Of a stretch of 64,000 nt of DNA, positions 46,008 to 56,466 are shown piece by piece. The first letter of the stretch is position 1. Each line of letters opens with the position of its first letter. The notes under the pieces are model-generated. The model searched no databases. It was not told the origin of the DNA and worked only from the letters and a program-made list of their open reading frames with translations. The stretch comes from Stenocarpella maydis. Taxonomy: Eukaryota > Ascomycota > Sordariomycetes > Diaporthales > Diaporthaceae. The DNA lies in the NCBI GenBank assembly GCA_002270565.1, contig NQMI01000084.1, forward strand, positions 1-64,000, read 5' to 3'. Both the position numbers and the translations under genes were made by a program.

Positions 46008-49000
46008 TCACTTGCTGCCGCGATGCCGCTTGCTCGGGCCGGCCTTCCCCTGCGCCTTATCCTCGTCGTCGTCGTCGTCGTCGTCGTCGGCGTACTTGTC
46101 GAACTTCCGAGTCGCGGCCGCCTTGCCCTTGCCCTTGTAGTCGCCGGGCCCATACGCCTCTTGCTTCGGCTCGTCCTCCCGGCCTCGAGGATGGTTCTCC
46201 AGCACGCTGGACTGGAGGGCGCGGGCCATGTTATCTCGGGAGAACCCCTGGTCGTCGACCGGGGTATCGGCTATGCTCCCCTCGATGACGCCCGGGAGCT
46301 GCTGGTCCTTGCCCTCGTCCTTGCCCTCGTCCTCATCGTCCTCGATGACGAGAGCCAGCGACCGCCTTGCCCCCGCTCGGAACGACTCTCCCAGGCACTC
46401 GATGCTCGCTCCGCTCGAGCTCTTCCGGCTCCGGCTGGTGGCACCCTCGCCTATCTGGGCGCCCGGCGAGCCTGCCGCAGTTGGCGCGGCGGGTTGGGTG
46501 GCGAAGTCGCCGGTGTTCTGGCCGGCGCGGACATCTTCGCGGCTCTTTTGGCCCGACGAGCCGGGGGCGGCGGTGGTTTTCGCTCCGAAATGGAGCTTCT
46601 CCAGCTTGTCGGCGAGCCCGGGGAATATGTTGCTCTGCCTGGCCGCCTCGATGACGCCCCGGATGGCATCTCTCTCGGTGGCGGTCCGGGCTCGAACCGG
46701 ACCTGGCGGCAGAGCTGGGCTCGGCGCGGCGACACTGGGCTCTGGGCCGCTCGTGGTGGCCTGCGGGACCGGGGTCGGCGCAGCAGCGCTGGTGTCTGGA
46801 GTGCCCCGTGTGGCGGGCGGAGCTTGGTAGAGTTGGGGGGTGTCGTGAAACTCCGGTGGGCTCTGGCGTCGTCCCGGCGCCTGGGGAACACCGCCGAGGA
46901 TGCGCCCAACGCGAGACGGCTGGGCCGCACCACTCGAGGCTGAGCGAGTCTGGCGCGGGGACCCGTTCAGGTCGGCCATGGTACGCGCCGTTCGCGCACT
47001 TCGGCGAGGCATTGTCGTATTGGTGGTATCTGAATCGGAGGGTTGCTGGGAGGGCACGCCGAGCCCAGCACCGAAGATGGCCTGGCCGCTGTTTTGGCCT
47101 GTTGTGGTAGATGCTCTGCGGCTCGAGCGAGTTGTGCGGGCCAGTGAGTCAAGCCCAGCTGCGGTTGCTGCCCTCTGCGCCCTTGGACGCGTTCGCAGCT
47201 TATCGCCGCCTGTGGGACTATCGCGGGGTGGCGCGTTTGTTATGCCAGCATTGACAGTTCGGCCGGCATTAGTGACTTGCCTTGCGCTGCTAGCCTCGCT
47301 GGTTGCGTTTTCGTCTGGAGCCGAAGGAAACCGCAAAACTAGGCTGGAACCCACTGCAGCAGTAACCTCCTGTATGGGTATATTCTCGTTATCCGCTGTG
47401 GCCAAATCCGAGTCCGCAGTATTTTCAGCAGTTGCGATGGTGTTGCTCTCAGCTTCAATATTCAAGGTGGGTGGAGGACTCTGATTATCCGCTGGCAGGA
47501 AGAAGGAGCCCAAGGTATTCCCCCGGGGTGCTTGAGCCTGTCTATTCCCTCTCTGACTAGGTCTCCCAGGGTTGCGAACGGAGATGCTGTTGCCCTCTGA
47601 AGACCTTCGATCATCCTTTACGACGAAGCATTGCGCAGGATCCTTGTGAGTATCTTCGATTGTGTCCTGAAGAAGCCCTGGGCTCAGAGCGGATGGCTGG
47701 TCATTGACGCTCACCAAGTCCTCAACATCCAGATGACTCTTGATCCGGCTCTGGACTTGGTCCTCGTGCTGTGGCTCTGGTCCATTGTTGTCTCGACTGT
47801 CACTATCATCATCGCTGAGTATAATGACCTGGCTTGGAGGTGGCTCACGCGTGACCCTATCGAAATTCTCCAGGTGGACACGAATACACTTCAAAAGGAC
47901 CTTGACAACAATCGGCGCGAAGGCATTCCCGATCTGCTTCTTGATAGACTTTCCTACGAAACGGAAGTCGGCGGGGAACCCCTGGATGACAGAGAATTCC
48001 GCCAGGGTAAAGTCCCGATCGCCAGACCAGTGGTGACATTGGCCTCCTGAACATGTCACAGTCCGTCCCAAAGGCTTCGTAGAGTCCCACGGGAGTTTGT
48101 TAGCGGGGCGTGCGCCTCCGACATCGTGCAGGTTCTCACCCTCGACCAGAGCGCTACAGGCCTTGAATGCCGACACGAACGGCTTCTGTCCATCCTTGGG
48201 TTCCTTGCTATGGGTGGGTTTCGGCCACTCTGGAAGCTTCTCACCCGGCGCGGCGCCGATCATGACCAGCCTCTTCCGGGTCTGTGGGAGCCCATACTCG
48301 ACGAGGTGGAGGACCTTCCACTTGACGGAATACCCGTGGCGTGTGAAGCCTTGGAGAAGTGCGTTGAAGTTGGGAATCCACCGATCCTGCGCCAGGCCGA
48401 AAGTCTGCTCGACGGTAAAGATGCGAGGCTTGAACATGGCGGTGATCTTCTCGCATGCGAAGAGGGTTGCCCTGTTCTCTTCGTCCCTTTTTCCCTGGCA
48501 AGTGTGCGCCGGGGACCATGTCTGGCAGGGTGGCGAGAAGTGGAGGATATCGATATTGAGAGGCTCGCGGGTCAGGTCGGTGCTCGTGTCCTCGATGAAC
48601 CTGTAGATGTCTTCCTGGTGCAGCTCCACATCCGGGAAGTTCTCCCGGTACGTCTCGCAACACCGCAGCCAGTGGTCGACAGCCAACAGGACCTTGAGCC
48701 CGGCCATCTTGGCTCCCATCGAGTAGCCTCCGGCGCCAGAGAAGAAGTCGGCAGCTGAGTACTTCTGGTCCTTAGCGATACGAACAGGAGAATCTTCCGA
48801 ATCAGCATTGGGGGCGCCGTTGGGGATATACGAACCGCCTCGGACGTTTTGACGGTGCTTGCGGCGCTCACTGTCAAGTATGCGGTGCCGGCCCTTGGGT
48901 ATGTCGTTCTCATCATATTGCCGAATCTCCTCCCCAGAGATTGGTCGCTGTTGGCGGCGATATCTGGGATCCGGGTATGATAGCACCATTCGCCAGCGAC

Positions 49001-49934
49001 AAGTAAGGGGAGCCTCATTCTCTCTCTGCTCCTTGGTTCTGTACCGAGCTCGGTCAAAACGGCACTCTGGAAACTCCTTGTTCGTCTTGTGAAGAGTCCT
49101 GACGGCCTTGATGTTCTGTATTGGAACTTCAACCAGCGCCTGTTCCAGACATGTGGCAGGATTGGTGGTGCGATGGTCGTTCTCATCGAGCTCATAGATC
49201 TCGCAGACTTCATTCTGCCAAGGTACGAGACGACCCTCGAGGTTTCTTGTCCTAGCATAGGTCCGACCACGGATGAAGGGATCACCAGTCTTGTGCGGAA
49301 CCCAGATTTGGTGGATCTCGATGAATTCTGCCTCAAAGCGGCCGGCACGGACGGGTTCCTTCAACTCAACAACATGAGACTGGCTGAGCTCGATGTTGCT
49401 GGCCAACACCTTCGGCACCTGGTGGTGAGTTCCACAAGGGCAAGGGTTGCGGATCGCTCTCTTCCAGTGTATGCAGGGGCCGTCTTGTTTGCCCTCGGGC
49501 TCGGTTGGCAGCTCCTCGCGTTCGATCTTGGCATTGTCATTGTCATAGCTCTCCTCATCAGCACGCCACGGATTCTCGGATAGGTTCTCGTCCTCCGTGT
49601 CGAGATCAATAGGGTTGAACCTGGCGTCGCCCTTTTGGACCTGGCGGACGAGCCTCTCTACCTCGAAACCGATGCCTGACTGAGGCGCGTCGTGGTCCTC
49701 GTCGATCAGGACCGGTTGCTCGGGTGAGCCGTCAGGGCCATCTGCCTCTCCAGACTTGGCCATCTCGCGCGCGGTCGACACATTTGGGCATTGTGATTCG
49801 TCTGAATCGGACTGTGGGCAGTTATGGCTTGGGGGGCAGATGAGCCAGGTGATGAATGAAGGCAGCAGCAGTGCAGAAGAAAGATGTGGCAGAGGCTTTG
49901 AAGGAGGACCTCCTGGCAACAAAGCTGGGAACAT
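46008..49934 (-). CDS. rid: RID-type DNA cytosine-5 methyltransferase (RIP defective homologue)
   Basis: An intronless 1308-codon gene for a putative C5-cytosine methyltransferase of the RID/Masc1 family, which in Neurospora is required for repeat-induced point mutation. Motif I is FFSGAGG (~397-403), motif IV is SPPCQTWSPAHT (catalytic Cys ~470), motif VI is TVEQT (~508-511) where most C5 methyltransferases have ENV, motif VIII is QTRKR (~551-555), and IGNAFAP at ~668-674 is the C-terminal motif. EQT in place of ENV is, as I recall, a mark of the RID/Masc1 branch. Residues 170-310 may form a BAH-like region. After ~690 there are ~620 residues of charged, Ser/Pro/Thr-rich disorder ending in an Asp run. 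The start could also be Met58 (49763). Neurospora RID is ~845 aa, so the tail is long. Confidence 0.9.
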   Translation of the reverse strand: MFPALLPGGPPSKPLPHLSSALLLPSFITWLICPPSHNCPQSDSDESQCPNVSTAREMAKSGEADGPDGSPEQPVLIDEDHDAPQSGIGFEVERLVRQVQKGDARFNPIDLDTEDENLSENPWRADEESYDNDNAKIEREELPTEPEGKQDGPCIHWKRAIRNPCPCGTHHQVPKVLASNIELSQSHVVELKEPVRAGRFEAEFIEIHQIWVPHKTGDPFIRGRTYARTRNLEGRLVPWQNEVCEIYELDENDHRTTNPATCLEQALVEVPIQNIKAVRTLHKTNKEFPECRFDRARYRTKEQRENEAPLTCRWRMVLSYPDPRYRRQQRPISGEEIRQYDENDIPKGRHRILDSERRKHRQNVRGGSYIPNGAPNADSEDSPVRIAKDQKYSAADFFSGAGGYSMGAKMAGLKVLLAVDHWLRCCETYRENFPDVELHQEDIYRFIEDTSTDLTREPLNIDILHFSPPCQTWSPAHTCQGKRDEENRATLFACEKITAMFKPRIFTVEQTFGLAQDRWIPNFNALLQGFTRHGYSVKWKVLHLVEYGLPQTRKRLVMIGAAPGEKLPEWPKPTHSKEPKDGQKPFVSAFKACSALVEGENLHDVGGARPANKLPWDSTKPLGRTVTCSGGQCHHWSGDRDFTLAEFSVIQGFPADFRFVGKSIKKQIGNAFAPIVVKVLLKCIRVHLENFDRVTREPPPSQVIILSDDDSDSRDNNGPEPQHEDQVQSRIKSHLDVEDLVSVNDQPSALSPGLLQDTIEDTHKDPAQCFVVKDDRRSSEGNSISVRNPGRPSQRGNRQAQAPRGNTLGSFFLPADNQSPPPTLNIEAESNTIATAENTADSDLATADNENIPIQEVTAAVGSSLVLRFPSAPDENATSEASSARQVTNAGRTVNAGITNAPPRDSPTGGDKLRTRPRAQRAATAAGLDSLARTTRSSRRASTTTGQNSGQAIFGAGLGVPSQQPSDSDTTNTTMPRRSARTARTMADLNGSPRQTRSASSGAAQPSRVGRILGGVPQAPGRRQSPPEFHDTPQLYQAPPATRGTPDTSAAAPTPVPQATTSGPEPSVAAPSPALPPGPVRARTATERDAIRGVIEAARQSNIFPGLADKLEKLHFGAKTTAAPGSSGQKSREDVRAGQNTGDFATQPAAPTAAGSPGAQIGEGATSRSRKSSSGASIECLGESFRAGARRSLALVIEDDEDEGKDEGKDQQLPGVIEGSIADTPVDDQGFSRDNMARALQSSVLENHPRGREDEPKQEAYGPGDYKGKGKAAATRKFDKYADDDDDDDDEDKAQGKAGPSKRHRGSK

Positions 49935-51333
49935 GCACTTGGGTCTGATGAGGCGGAGGGAAGGGTTTGGTTGGGGAGAAGGAGGTGGTACAGACGCAGC
50001 TTGCCCTACAGAGTTTTACTACCTAATCATCAGACGAACCTCAGATGTTATCGCGGGGTATTGCGGGCGCGACGCGTCTTGACCCCGCAGCGTGGTGGCG
50101 GCAGGCTGGCGCGAGGCTGTCACCACTGCCACGGCTGACACGGCCATCAGCCGCATACAGTATTTGCATAGAGGGAGTAAGGAATACTAGTAACATTCAC
50201 CTGAATGTTTAGTGCTCATGAGATTATCACACCCAAGTGTATATCCCTTGTTGAAGTTGTTCAAGTTGTTCCCGCTGGCCGCTAATGTATAGCCGCTCAA
50301 GTTGTCGACTCCATTACGCCAGTCTCCAGACAGGCTAGATGGGAGAAAGGCACACGCCTTTATCTGGCTCCAATTGAACAAGATACCTTGTCTGGCCTCT
50401 CAAGAAATCAGGTACTGATCACACACGCGTAAACAAACAAGGGAGAGCATGATGTAAAAATAAAATAAATAAACATAAAAAAAAAAAAGACTGGCTCCCT
50501 GTATAAAGGGCAGCATAGTGCTTGAGAGCGCTTTGGCACCTGAGCACTTGAAAGAGCAACCATGGGGTGGTCTTGCGACAGCACAAGATGCCTGTGGAGA
50601 AGAATGGAAGCGTCTTCTCTCACCTGCTGTCTCAGTGCGCAGGGGGTGGCCTTGGCTGCCTTCCCTTTTCGGCGGCAGCCTGGCTGTGATTGGCGGCGAC
50701 CTATGTAGTGTAGCGGCAGATTCGGGCCAGGCTAGCTAGGCCCAGCGGTTCCACCGTAGCCCAGAACGTCGGGCTACGTCACTACGAGAAGAGGCAAGGC
50801 TCGAAGCGGCGGTGGTCAGACGAGTCTTTTCGTCTTTTCTTGATTCTTGTGTCTCATGTCAGATTTTCATTTCCCAAACGGCGTCAGATCGCTCCTGCTT
50901 GCCCGTGCAGCCAGGCAGTTCCCGCGGCTGGGGGGTGGGGCCCACTGCAGGCAAAATTGCAACCGGAGGGTTTCCCTCCCTTGCACGCACGCACTGTGAC
51001 GCTGTTGACGTTGAGATGGCGTAGGGATCCTCGCAGCGGGAGATCCCTGCGGCAATCACCCGCCCTGTCGCACCGTGACGTCAGCGCGACATCCAGCAAG
51101 CATCAGTCGCTGACGAGATTGCTATGTGTGTGGCGGCCTGCCGCGGATTTTTAGACTCGAGGATATAAAGAACAACATACACCTGTCCGTCTCGTCGGGT
51201 AGACTTGCTATAGCTCACTCATCATCAATAACAAACTCTGTTCCTGCAACACATCTCTCAAACCAGAGAAGCCAAAAAAGAACAAAACAACCACCACCTT
51301 CCCACAGATCCTCAACACAACAACACCGCAGTT
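49935..51333. other. Divergent intergenic region, methyltransferase / 65-aa protein
   Basis: About 1.4 kb between divergent starts. A short A-rich run lies near 50470-50490. No gene could be supported. Confidence 0.5.
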
Positions 51334-51604
51334 ATGGGCGCGGTAATGAGCTGCATTCAGGGCATCGGAGACTGTATCATGACGGTCATCCGTGCGATCG
51401 CCGGAGTCATCATGTCGATCGTTAACGGTGTCGTCGCCGTCCTCTCAGCCATCGTTCGCTTCCTGACATGTGAGTAACCCCCCCCCTCCCCACGCTTCAT
51501 CATTCACCATGTGAGCAACCGACTGATCAAATACCCTTACAGGCGGCTACTGCGGACGAGGCGGCGGTGGCACTCGTCGCACAAGACACACTAGTCATGT
51601 CTAG
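51334..51604 (+). CDS. 65-aa hydrophobic protein with Cys/Gly-rich tail
   Basis: The predicted product is 65 aa from exons 51334-51469 and 51543-51604, GTGAGT..CAG. The first ~45 residues are hydrophobic or amphipathic with repeated Ile/Val/Gly/Ala (IMTVIRAIAGVIMSIVNGVV), and the tail reads CGYCGRGGGG followed by a basic TRRTRHTSHV end. I recall similar short proteins (MGA...SCI...LTCGYCGGRR) being widespread in filamentous ascomycetes, but no function is known to me. Likely membrane-associated through the amphipathic part; the N-terminal MG and nearby Cys could allow lipidation. The intron is needed to reach the Cys/Gly tail. Confidence 0.72.
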
Positions 51605-52202
51605 GAGCAACGGCACGGCCACCGGGCGGGCGTGTACGTGTGAGAGCTATCCAAGACCCGGATTACGATGCGGCGGAGGGGACGAGGTGCATCGAGGAGT
51701 TTTTGTGGCGGGAGGAGAGACTAATGCTGGCGTGCTTTTTCCCTATTTTGTTACTGGCTCTTGCCGACTTCCATGGAGGAACGCTTTGCATGAGCATGGG
51801 CCTCTGCGCTTCCAGTTCAACGCATTGGAAGATACCTGATACCCCTGGTTTCCCTTTTGTACAGTACCAATACACGGAAGCCATTACGGACAACGATAGC
51901 ATGATTGAGCTCAAGGATTGACGAGTATACCCGAGCTTCCCACGAATTATTCTTGTTCAATCCAAAGGGTTGTGATATATATATATATATATATATCACC
52001 GCCTGTTGAGATGCGTGGCGGCATAGCGCAATCTTCCCACGTCGCATTCCACAACATGTGGAATGCTGCCTTGTTGCCCAGTGACGACAGACTCCACCGA
52101 CAACGTTATTCTGAACGCGGATGAAAAGTCTTATTGCGCAACACATGAGCATCGCGAGTCATGTGCTTCGGTCTTTGTAAGAGGTCGTAACGATCCATTG
52201 GA
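51605..52202. other. Convergent intergenic with (TA)n palindrome
   Basis: The interval separates the 65-aa gene and the nuclease gene, which end facing each other. A perfect TA-run palindrome flanked by GTGA..TCAC lies at 51974-51999. No other feature was seen. Confidence 0.5.
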
Positions 52203-55099
52203 TTACTCTTCATCTTCAAGCAGATCCTTGGCAAAGAATCTCACAATCCTCCTTGCTGCCTCCCCGCCTACCAGCGGCTCCAGATCCCCAACCGACATGT
52301 TGGCAATGTCCTTGATGCTCTCCGTCTCTAGGGTCAAGGTTTTGATGTTCTTGCTCGTCACCCCGGGAACGTGCATTAGCATCTCCTCGGGCTGCTGGTT
52401 GAACGGCTGCTCCTCTGCGACCTCATTCTGCTCAAGCCCGGCCCTCACCGCCGCGATCGGGTCGGGCTCTTCCTCCTGCGCCTTGAGAGACTCGAATATC
52501 TCGGCGGTCTGGTATGGTGATGACGACCATATAATCCGCAGCTTGGGGAAGGCCAGCGTCAGCAGCACGATCTTGGACTGGAGGTCAGACGAAACATTGT
52601 CCGGGTTGACACTCTTCAGGTTCCCAGACAGGTCTGCAAAAGGCTCCAGAGTGAACGACTTGTTCTGGTCGAACTCGATGAGAAGCATCGGCGACTTGTA
52701 ATGTTGAAACATGGCCTCGGCCTGACTGTAGAGACGCCCATCCTTGAAGGAGGAAATCAGATCGCCAACGGATTTCCTCTCGACGCAAATGTTTGGCGAC
52801 AAGATGTAGTCGCCCACGGTCAGCATGCATGGCACAATGGCCATGGAGCGGCCGTGCAGGAGCGACGGCAGGGAAGACCTGAACTCCCGGACGTCTACCA
52901 CCACCCGAGGCGGCTGTGCTGTGGCGGCCAGGCGCCCGCCACCTGCTATGCGGGTGTTGATGGTCCTCAAGAAGGCTTCCTGTGGATCCTCAACTCCATG
53001 GGCATCAACTGTCATGACGACGCTCATGCCCGCGCGCTCCTTGATCAGCTTGGTGAACGCATCCTTTTCCCGCCGCACTGTGGTCAAGTACCGCTGTTCC
53101 TCTACCGAGTTGCCGTAATACAAGAAGTAGACGCGCACGTTGCGATCATTGTGAGACGACCTGTAGACCTCCACGCGTCTGATAAATGATGCGTCAGGCT
53201 CATACATGATGATGTACCGCGGCTTGACCTCCTCAAGAACGTGCTCGTCTTGGTCGCCGTCGTAGGCGTGGAGGACTACCAGATCCTGCATCTCATACAT
53301 TTCGTAGAAGTCGTCCATGTCTTCTAGCGTGTCTTCAATGATATCTGGTTTCTGCTTGGCCTCCTCTTCTGTGACCTGAATCTCCTCCATGAGTTCGGAC
53401 ACCTCGCTCGCCTTCTCAAAGTAGGGCACGAGGCTCCCATTCTCGGCTCGGCCAAGGCTTGTCGCCACGGAAGCGCCGCCGCGGACACGCCGCCGCTTGT
53501 TGGCAGGCGCCCTGCTGTTCTTCTGCAGGCGTGGATCTGTCGCTCCCTTGAGAGCATTTTGGTTCTCCGCGAACAGGGTGGCACTGATTTTGGAGAACTC
53601 GCGCTTCCAGTTCAGGTAGTTTCGCAGCTTGCGTCGCATCATCAATGTCGCAGACGGCTTATCCTCGTCATCGTCGTCCTCGCTACGCTGGTAGGCAATC
53701 TTCTTCCCCTGCTCCCGCTCTGCCTTGGGTTTCACATGCATGGTCTGCAGGTATTCTTTGAGCTGACGACACGTCGCAGTATCTGAGCACATGATCAGGA
53801 TAGTGCCATTGGAGTCGTCGCGAGCAGTCGGTTCGAAGTAGAGATCTCTGTCGATCTCCTGGAGAACGTCGGCCAGAACTGCCCATTTGGGCTGTTCCTC
53901 GAGCACTGGGCGCACAGAGTCGATATTAGAGTCTGCGCCCGGCTTATTGACGCCACTGTAAACCCGTTTCCTGCCGACATCGAAAATGGCCTGGGCGGCA
54001 TCAAGAAACAGCCACGGGGACTGGTTCTGCCTGGTTGTCCCTGGTGCAGGAGAGTGTGCAGCATGGATGGTATCTAGGTTCTGCAGGAACTGTACAGCAT
54101 CCATTCCGACAACGGCCTGCAACAAGCCGCGGAGCACAGTCAGGTCGCTGACAATCTGCTTGGTCTTCCAGCTCACCCTGTGCCAGTTCGGGTCCAGCTG
54201 ACGTCGCACCATGACATCGAAATTCTTGGTCAGGGCGCTGTCGAGATTCCAGTCATCCATCTCGAGGCCGGTATTTCCCTTCTTGAGCTCGTGAATGCTG
54301 ACTTCGACGCATTCCATGACGGCAGTCTGGATCTCGTTCATGGCGTCCGTCATGGGAACTTCAAGCTCGATGACCTCTGCCTTCTTCTTACCTTCCAAGG
54401 ACTGGGCCACTGAAACGTGAAACCGGGGCCATAGACTGGCCTTCCTCAGGAAAAGGTTGCGCATCATGGCTGCGAGCGGGTTGAACCCCGTGGCGAAAGG
54501 ATCCGGGTTGTCGGCGAAGGCCTTGAGAAAGCCGACCTTATTCTTCTGGCGGTAGATCCGTAGGACAAAGGCCTCCAGGCTCGTGGCGATTACCCTGTCG
54601 GCGTGTAAAACGATCATGCCGGTGATTTTGTCAACGTTCAACAGGTTGGTGAGCATGTCTACCACCAGGATACGGCTCGTGATGCTGAATATACCACCTG
54701 AAGCATACATCTTTTCCCTCGCGCCGACGTTGGTGTAATCGGTGTTGACCACGGTCAGGCCCCGGGCCAGAGGGGCCATGCTGATGGCTGCATGCTCGGC
54801 CAAGGCCTCACCTATCCAGTTGTTTTCACGGTCTTCAGCGTTGACGACGACGACGAGATTGTTGCCGGCAGCATCGTAAGAGTGCAGGAGGTTGGTCAGC
54901 AAGCGCATGAGCCCGAGGCCACGCGCCAGGATGACGAGCTCATCCTCCGCACGGAGTTCCTGAAACAGAGACTGCTGGTATTCCTTGGGAGGAGGCAATG
55001 AGTGTGAGCGTCTCCTGTGGGGCCTGTGGATGGCTGGCTGGAGAGGCTTACAAGGGGCAAGGAGAGCTTCACCGGCTGCGGCGCATCGTTGGCAGCCAT
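52203..55099 (-). CDS. rad1: XPF/Rad1 structure-specific DNA repair endonuclease
   Basis: The predicted 942-aa nuclear protein has exon 1 at 55099-55052 and exon 2 at 54983-52203. The N-terminus MAANDAPQPVKLSLPL joins EYQQSLFQELRAEDELVILA, which matches the XPF start; a longer unspliced frame from 55118 would replace this with unrelated sequence. The N-terminal two thirds is the inactive SF2 helicase-like part. The ERCC4 nuclease centre is VGDYILSPNICVERKSVGD, with ERKSVGD at about residues 751-757 binding the metal ions. The C-terminus has tandem helix-hairpin-helix text (LMHVPGVTSKNIKTL and VGDLEPLVGGEAARRI). XPF cuts 5' of lesions in nucleotide excision repair together with ERCC1/Rad10 and also in single-strand annealing. 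A disordered acidic block lies in the middle. The gene appears intact. Confidence 0.94.
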
Positions 55100-56190
55100 G
55101 ATGGAGTGTGGCGGCCAAATGCAGATGCGATGCCTACTGAGAATGAGCGAAACATGGTCTTCAGATTGGCAAGTGTCAACGAAGCCAGTCTGGTATACGA
55201 GGGGAAGCTGGGCCCGGGACGCCGAGACTCAGGCCTGAGCTTCTGACGCGGGACTCGCATGTCGTCAGATTGGAGTTCCCTAAATAAGCAAGCCACAGTC
55301 CAGCACCAGCTGTGGAGCAGCTGGTGCCAGCCGCCATCAGCCTGATGCTTGGTGCTTGGTAGCCTCTGGCCCGGACGAGCAAACCAGCCCGTGCCTTTCC
55401 CGAATGGGTCGTCAAGAGGACAGAAATGGGTTGTGGCTTGGGATTTCTGATTCAATCCGACTCCGAATGTCGGCAGTTGAGGCCCCTGGAGGACTGTGAG
55501 TTGTCTTGCGAATTCCGACTCGGAGACCCCAGACAAGGACAAAGTGAGGCAACCGGCCCTGCTGGCCAGGCCTTGCCCGCTTGCCCGCTTGCCCGCTTGA
55601 TTGCCAGACCGCTTGCACACTCAGCCGAGACACATTGATAGCACATCCTTGGGTCTCGGCCGCCCCCGCATGTCAGATAGATATTCAGACACTGCAGCAC
55701 GACATGCCACCAGGGGAAGAGGCCTACCAATGACAGGCCTCCCGGGAGGAGCACACAAGAGCAGGTTTGTTGAGTCGATGGAAGCCGCGGTGCCCCCCCC
55801 CCGTTGTGCTCGTTGGCGGCGGGGCTTGCTTTGCTTGCCTGGGCAGTCACGGGTCGGTGTTAGTCCCAGAACGACGTCATCTTCATGTGCTGGCAGCGTG
55901 GACGCTGGCGTGGCTGGTCGGAGAGAGGGCCCCCCAGCTCAGATCCGACGCGGGTGTATAAGACGGGACAGGTTTCCTCGTACATTACACTGCCCTTGCA
56001 TCACAGTGCTTACACTACACTTCTCAACCATCAGCCTGACAAGGTCTCAAGTTCTCCTCAACTCCACACCAGTAAGGCTGAATACCATCCCGCCCTGGGA
56101 TCCCGCACACGACAGCCGACTCATAACAACAAGAATTACAGCCTGCAGTGTACACTTGACCCAAGACGACACACCAAGCCAGCCGCCGCC
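55100..56190. other. Divergent intergenic region, XPF / 70-aa protein
   Basis: About 1.1 kb with a short 8 bp tandem repeat (CTTGCCCG, about 55569-55597, three to four units) and a C-run at 55793-55802. No gene is supported. Confidence 0.55.
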
Positions 56191-56466
56191 ATGTCTGACA
56201 ACAAGCAGCAAGAGAAGGAGTTCACCACTCAGGTAAGCCTCCCCGGCCTCCTCTCTTCCGCTCCTGGATCCCGTGGCTAAGTGGACCTCCCCCAGCCCAT
56301 CGACGAGAGCAACAAGGAGGGCTCCAGCTTCATCGAGGCCGTCAAGTCCAAGGTTGCCCCATACATGGCCGCTCCCGGACCGGCCCAGTCGCACGATCAC
56401 AGCCAGATCCCACAGGAGGGGACCAAGGAGGAGCGCCTGGCCAAGGCCCAGGAGCTGAACAAGTAA
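56191..56466 (+). CDS. 70-aa hydrophilic protein of unknown function
   Basis: Two exons, 56191-56232 and 56296-56466, join TTQ to PIDESNKEGSSFIEAVKSKV and give 70 aa ending AKAQELNK. The protein is hydrophilic and charged with no signal peptide or membrane segment. I do not recognise a family. The start is preceded by GCCGCC, a good fungal initiation context, and the intron borders GTAAGC and CCCCAG are strong, which supports a real gene. A CT-rich, transcript-like leader lies upstream at about 55990-56190. Confidence 0.62.

Noticed and set aside
45822..46943. 373-codon plus-strand frame
   Set aside because: Antisense to the disordered, low-complexity tail of the RID methyltransferase gene.
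55052..55118. Unspliced longer N-terminus for the XPF gene
   Set aside because: The spliced form from 55099 matches the XPF start pattern; the unspliced one gives unrelated residues.
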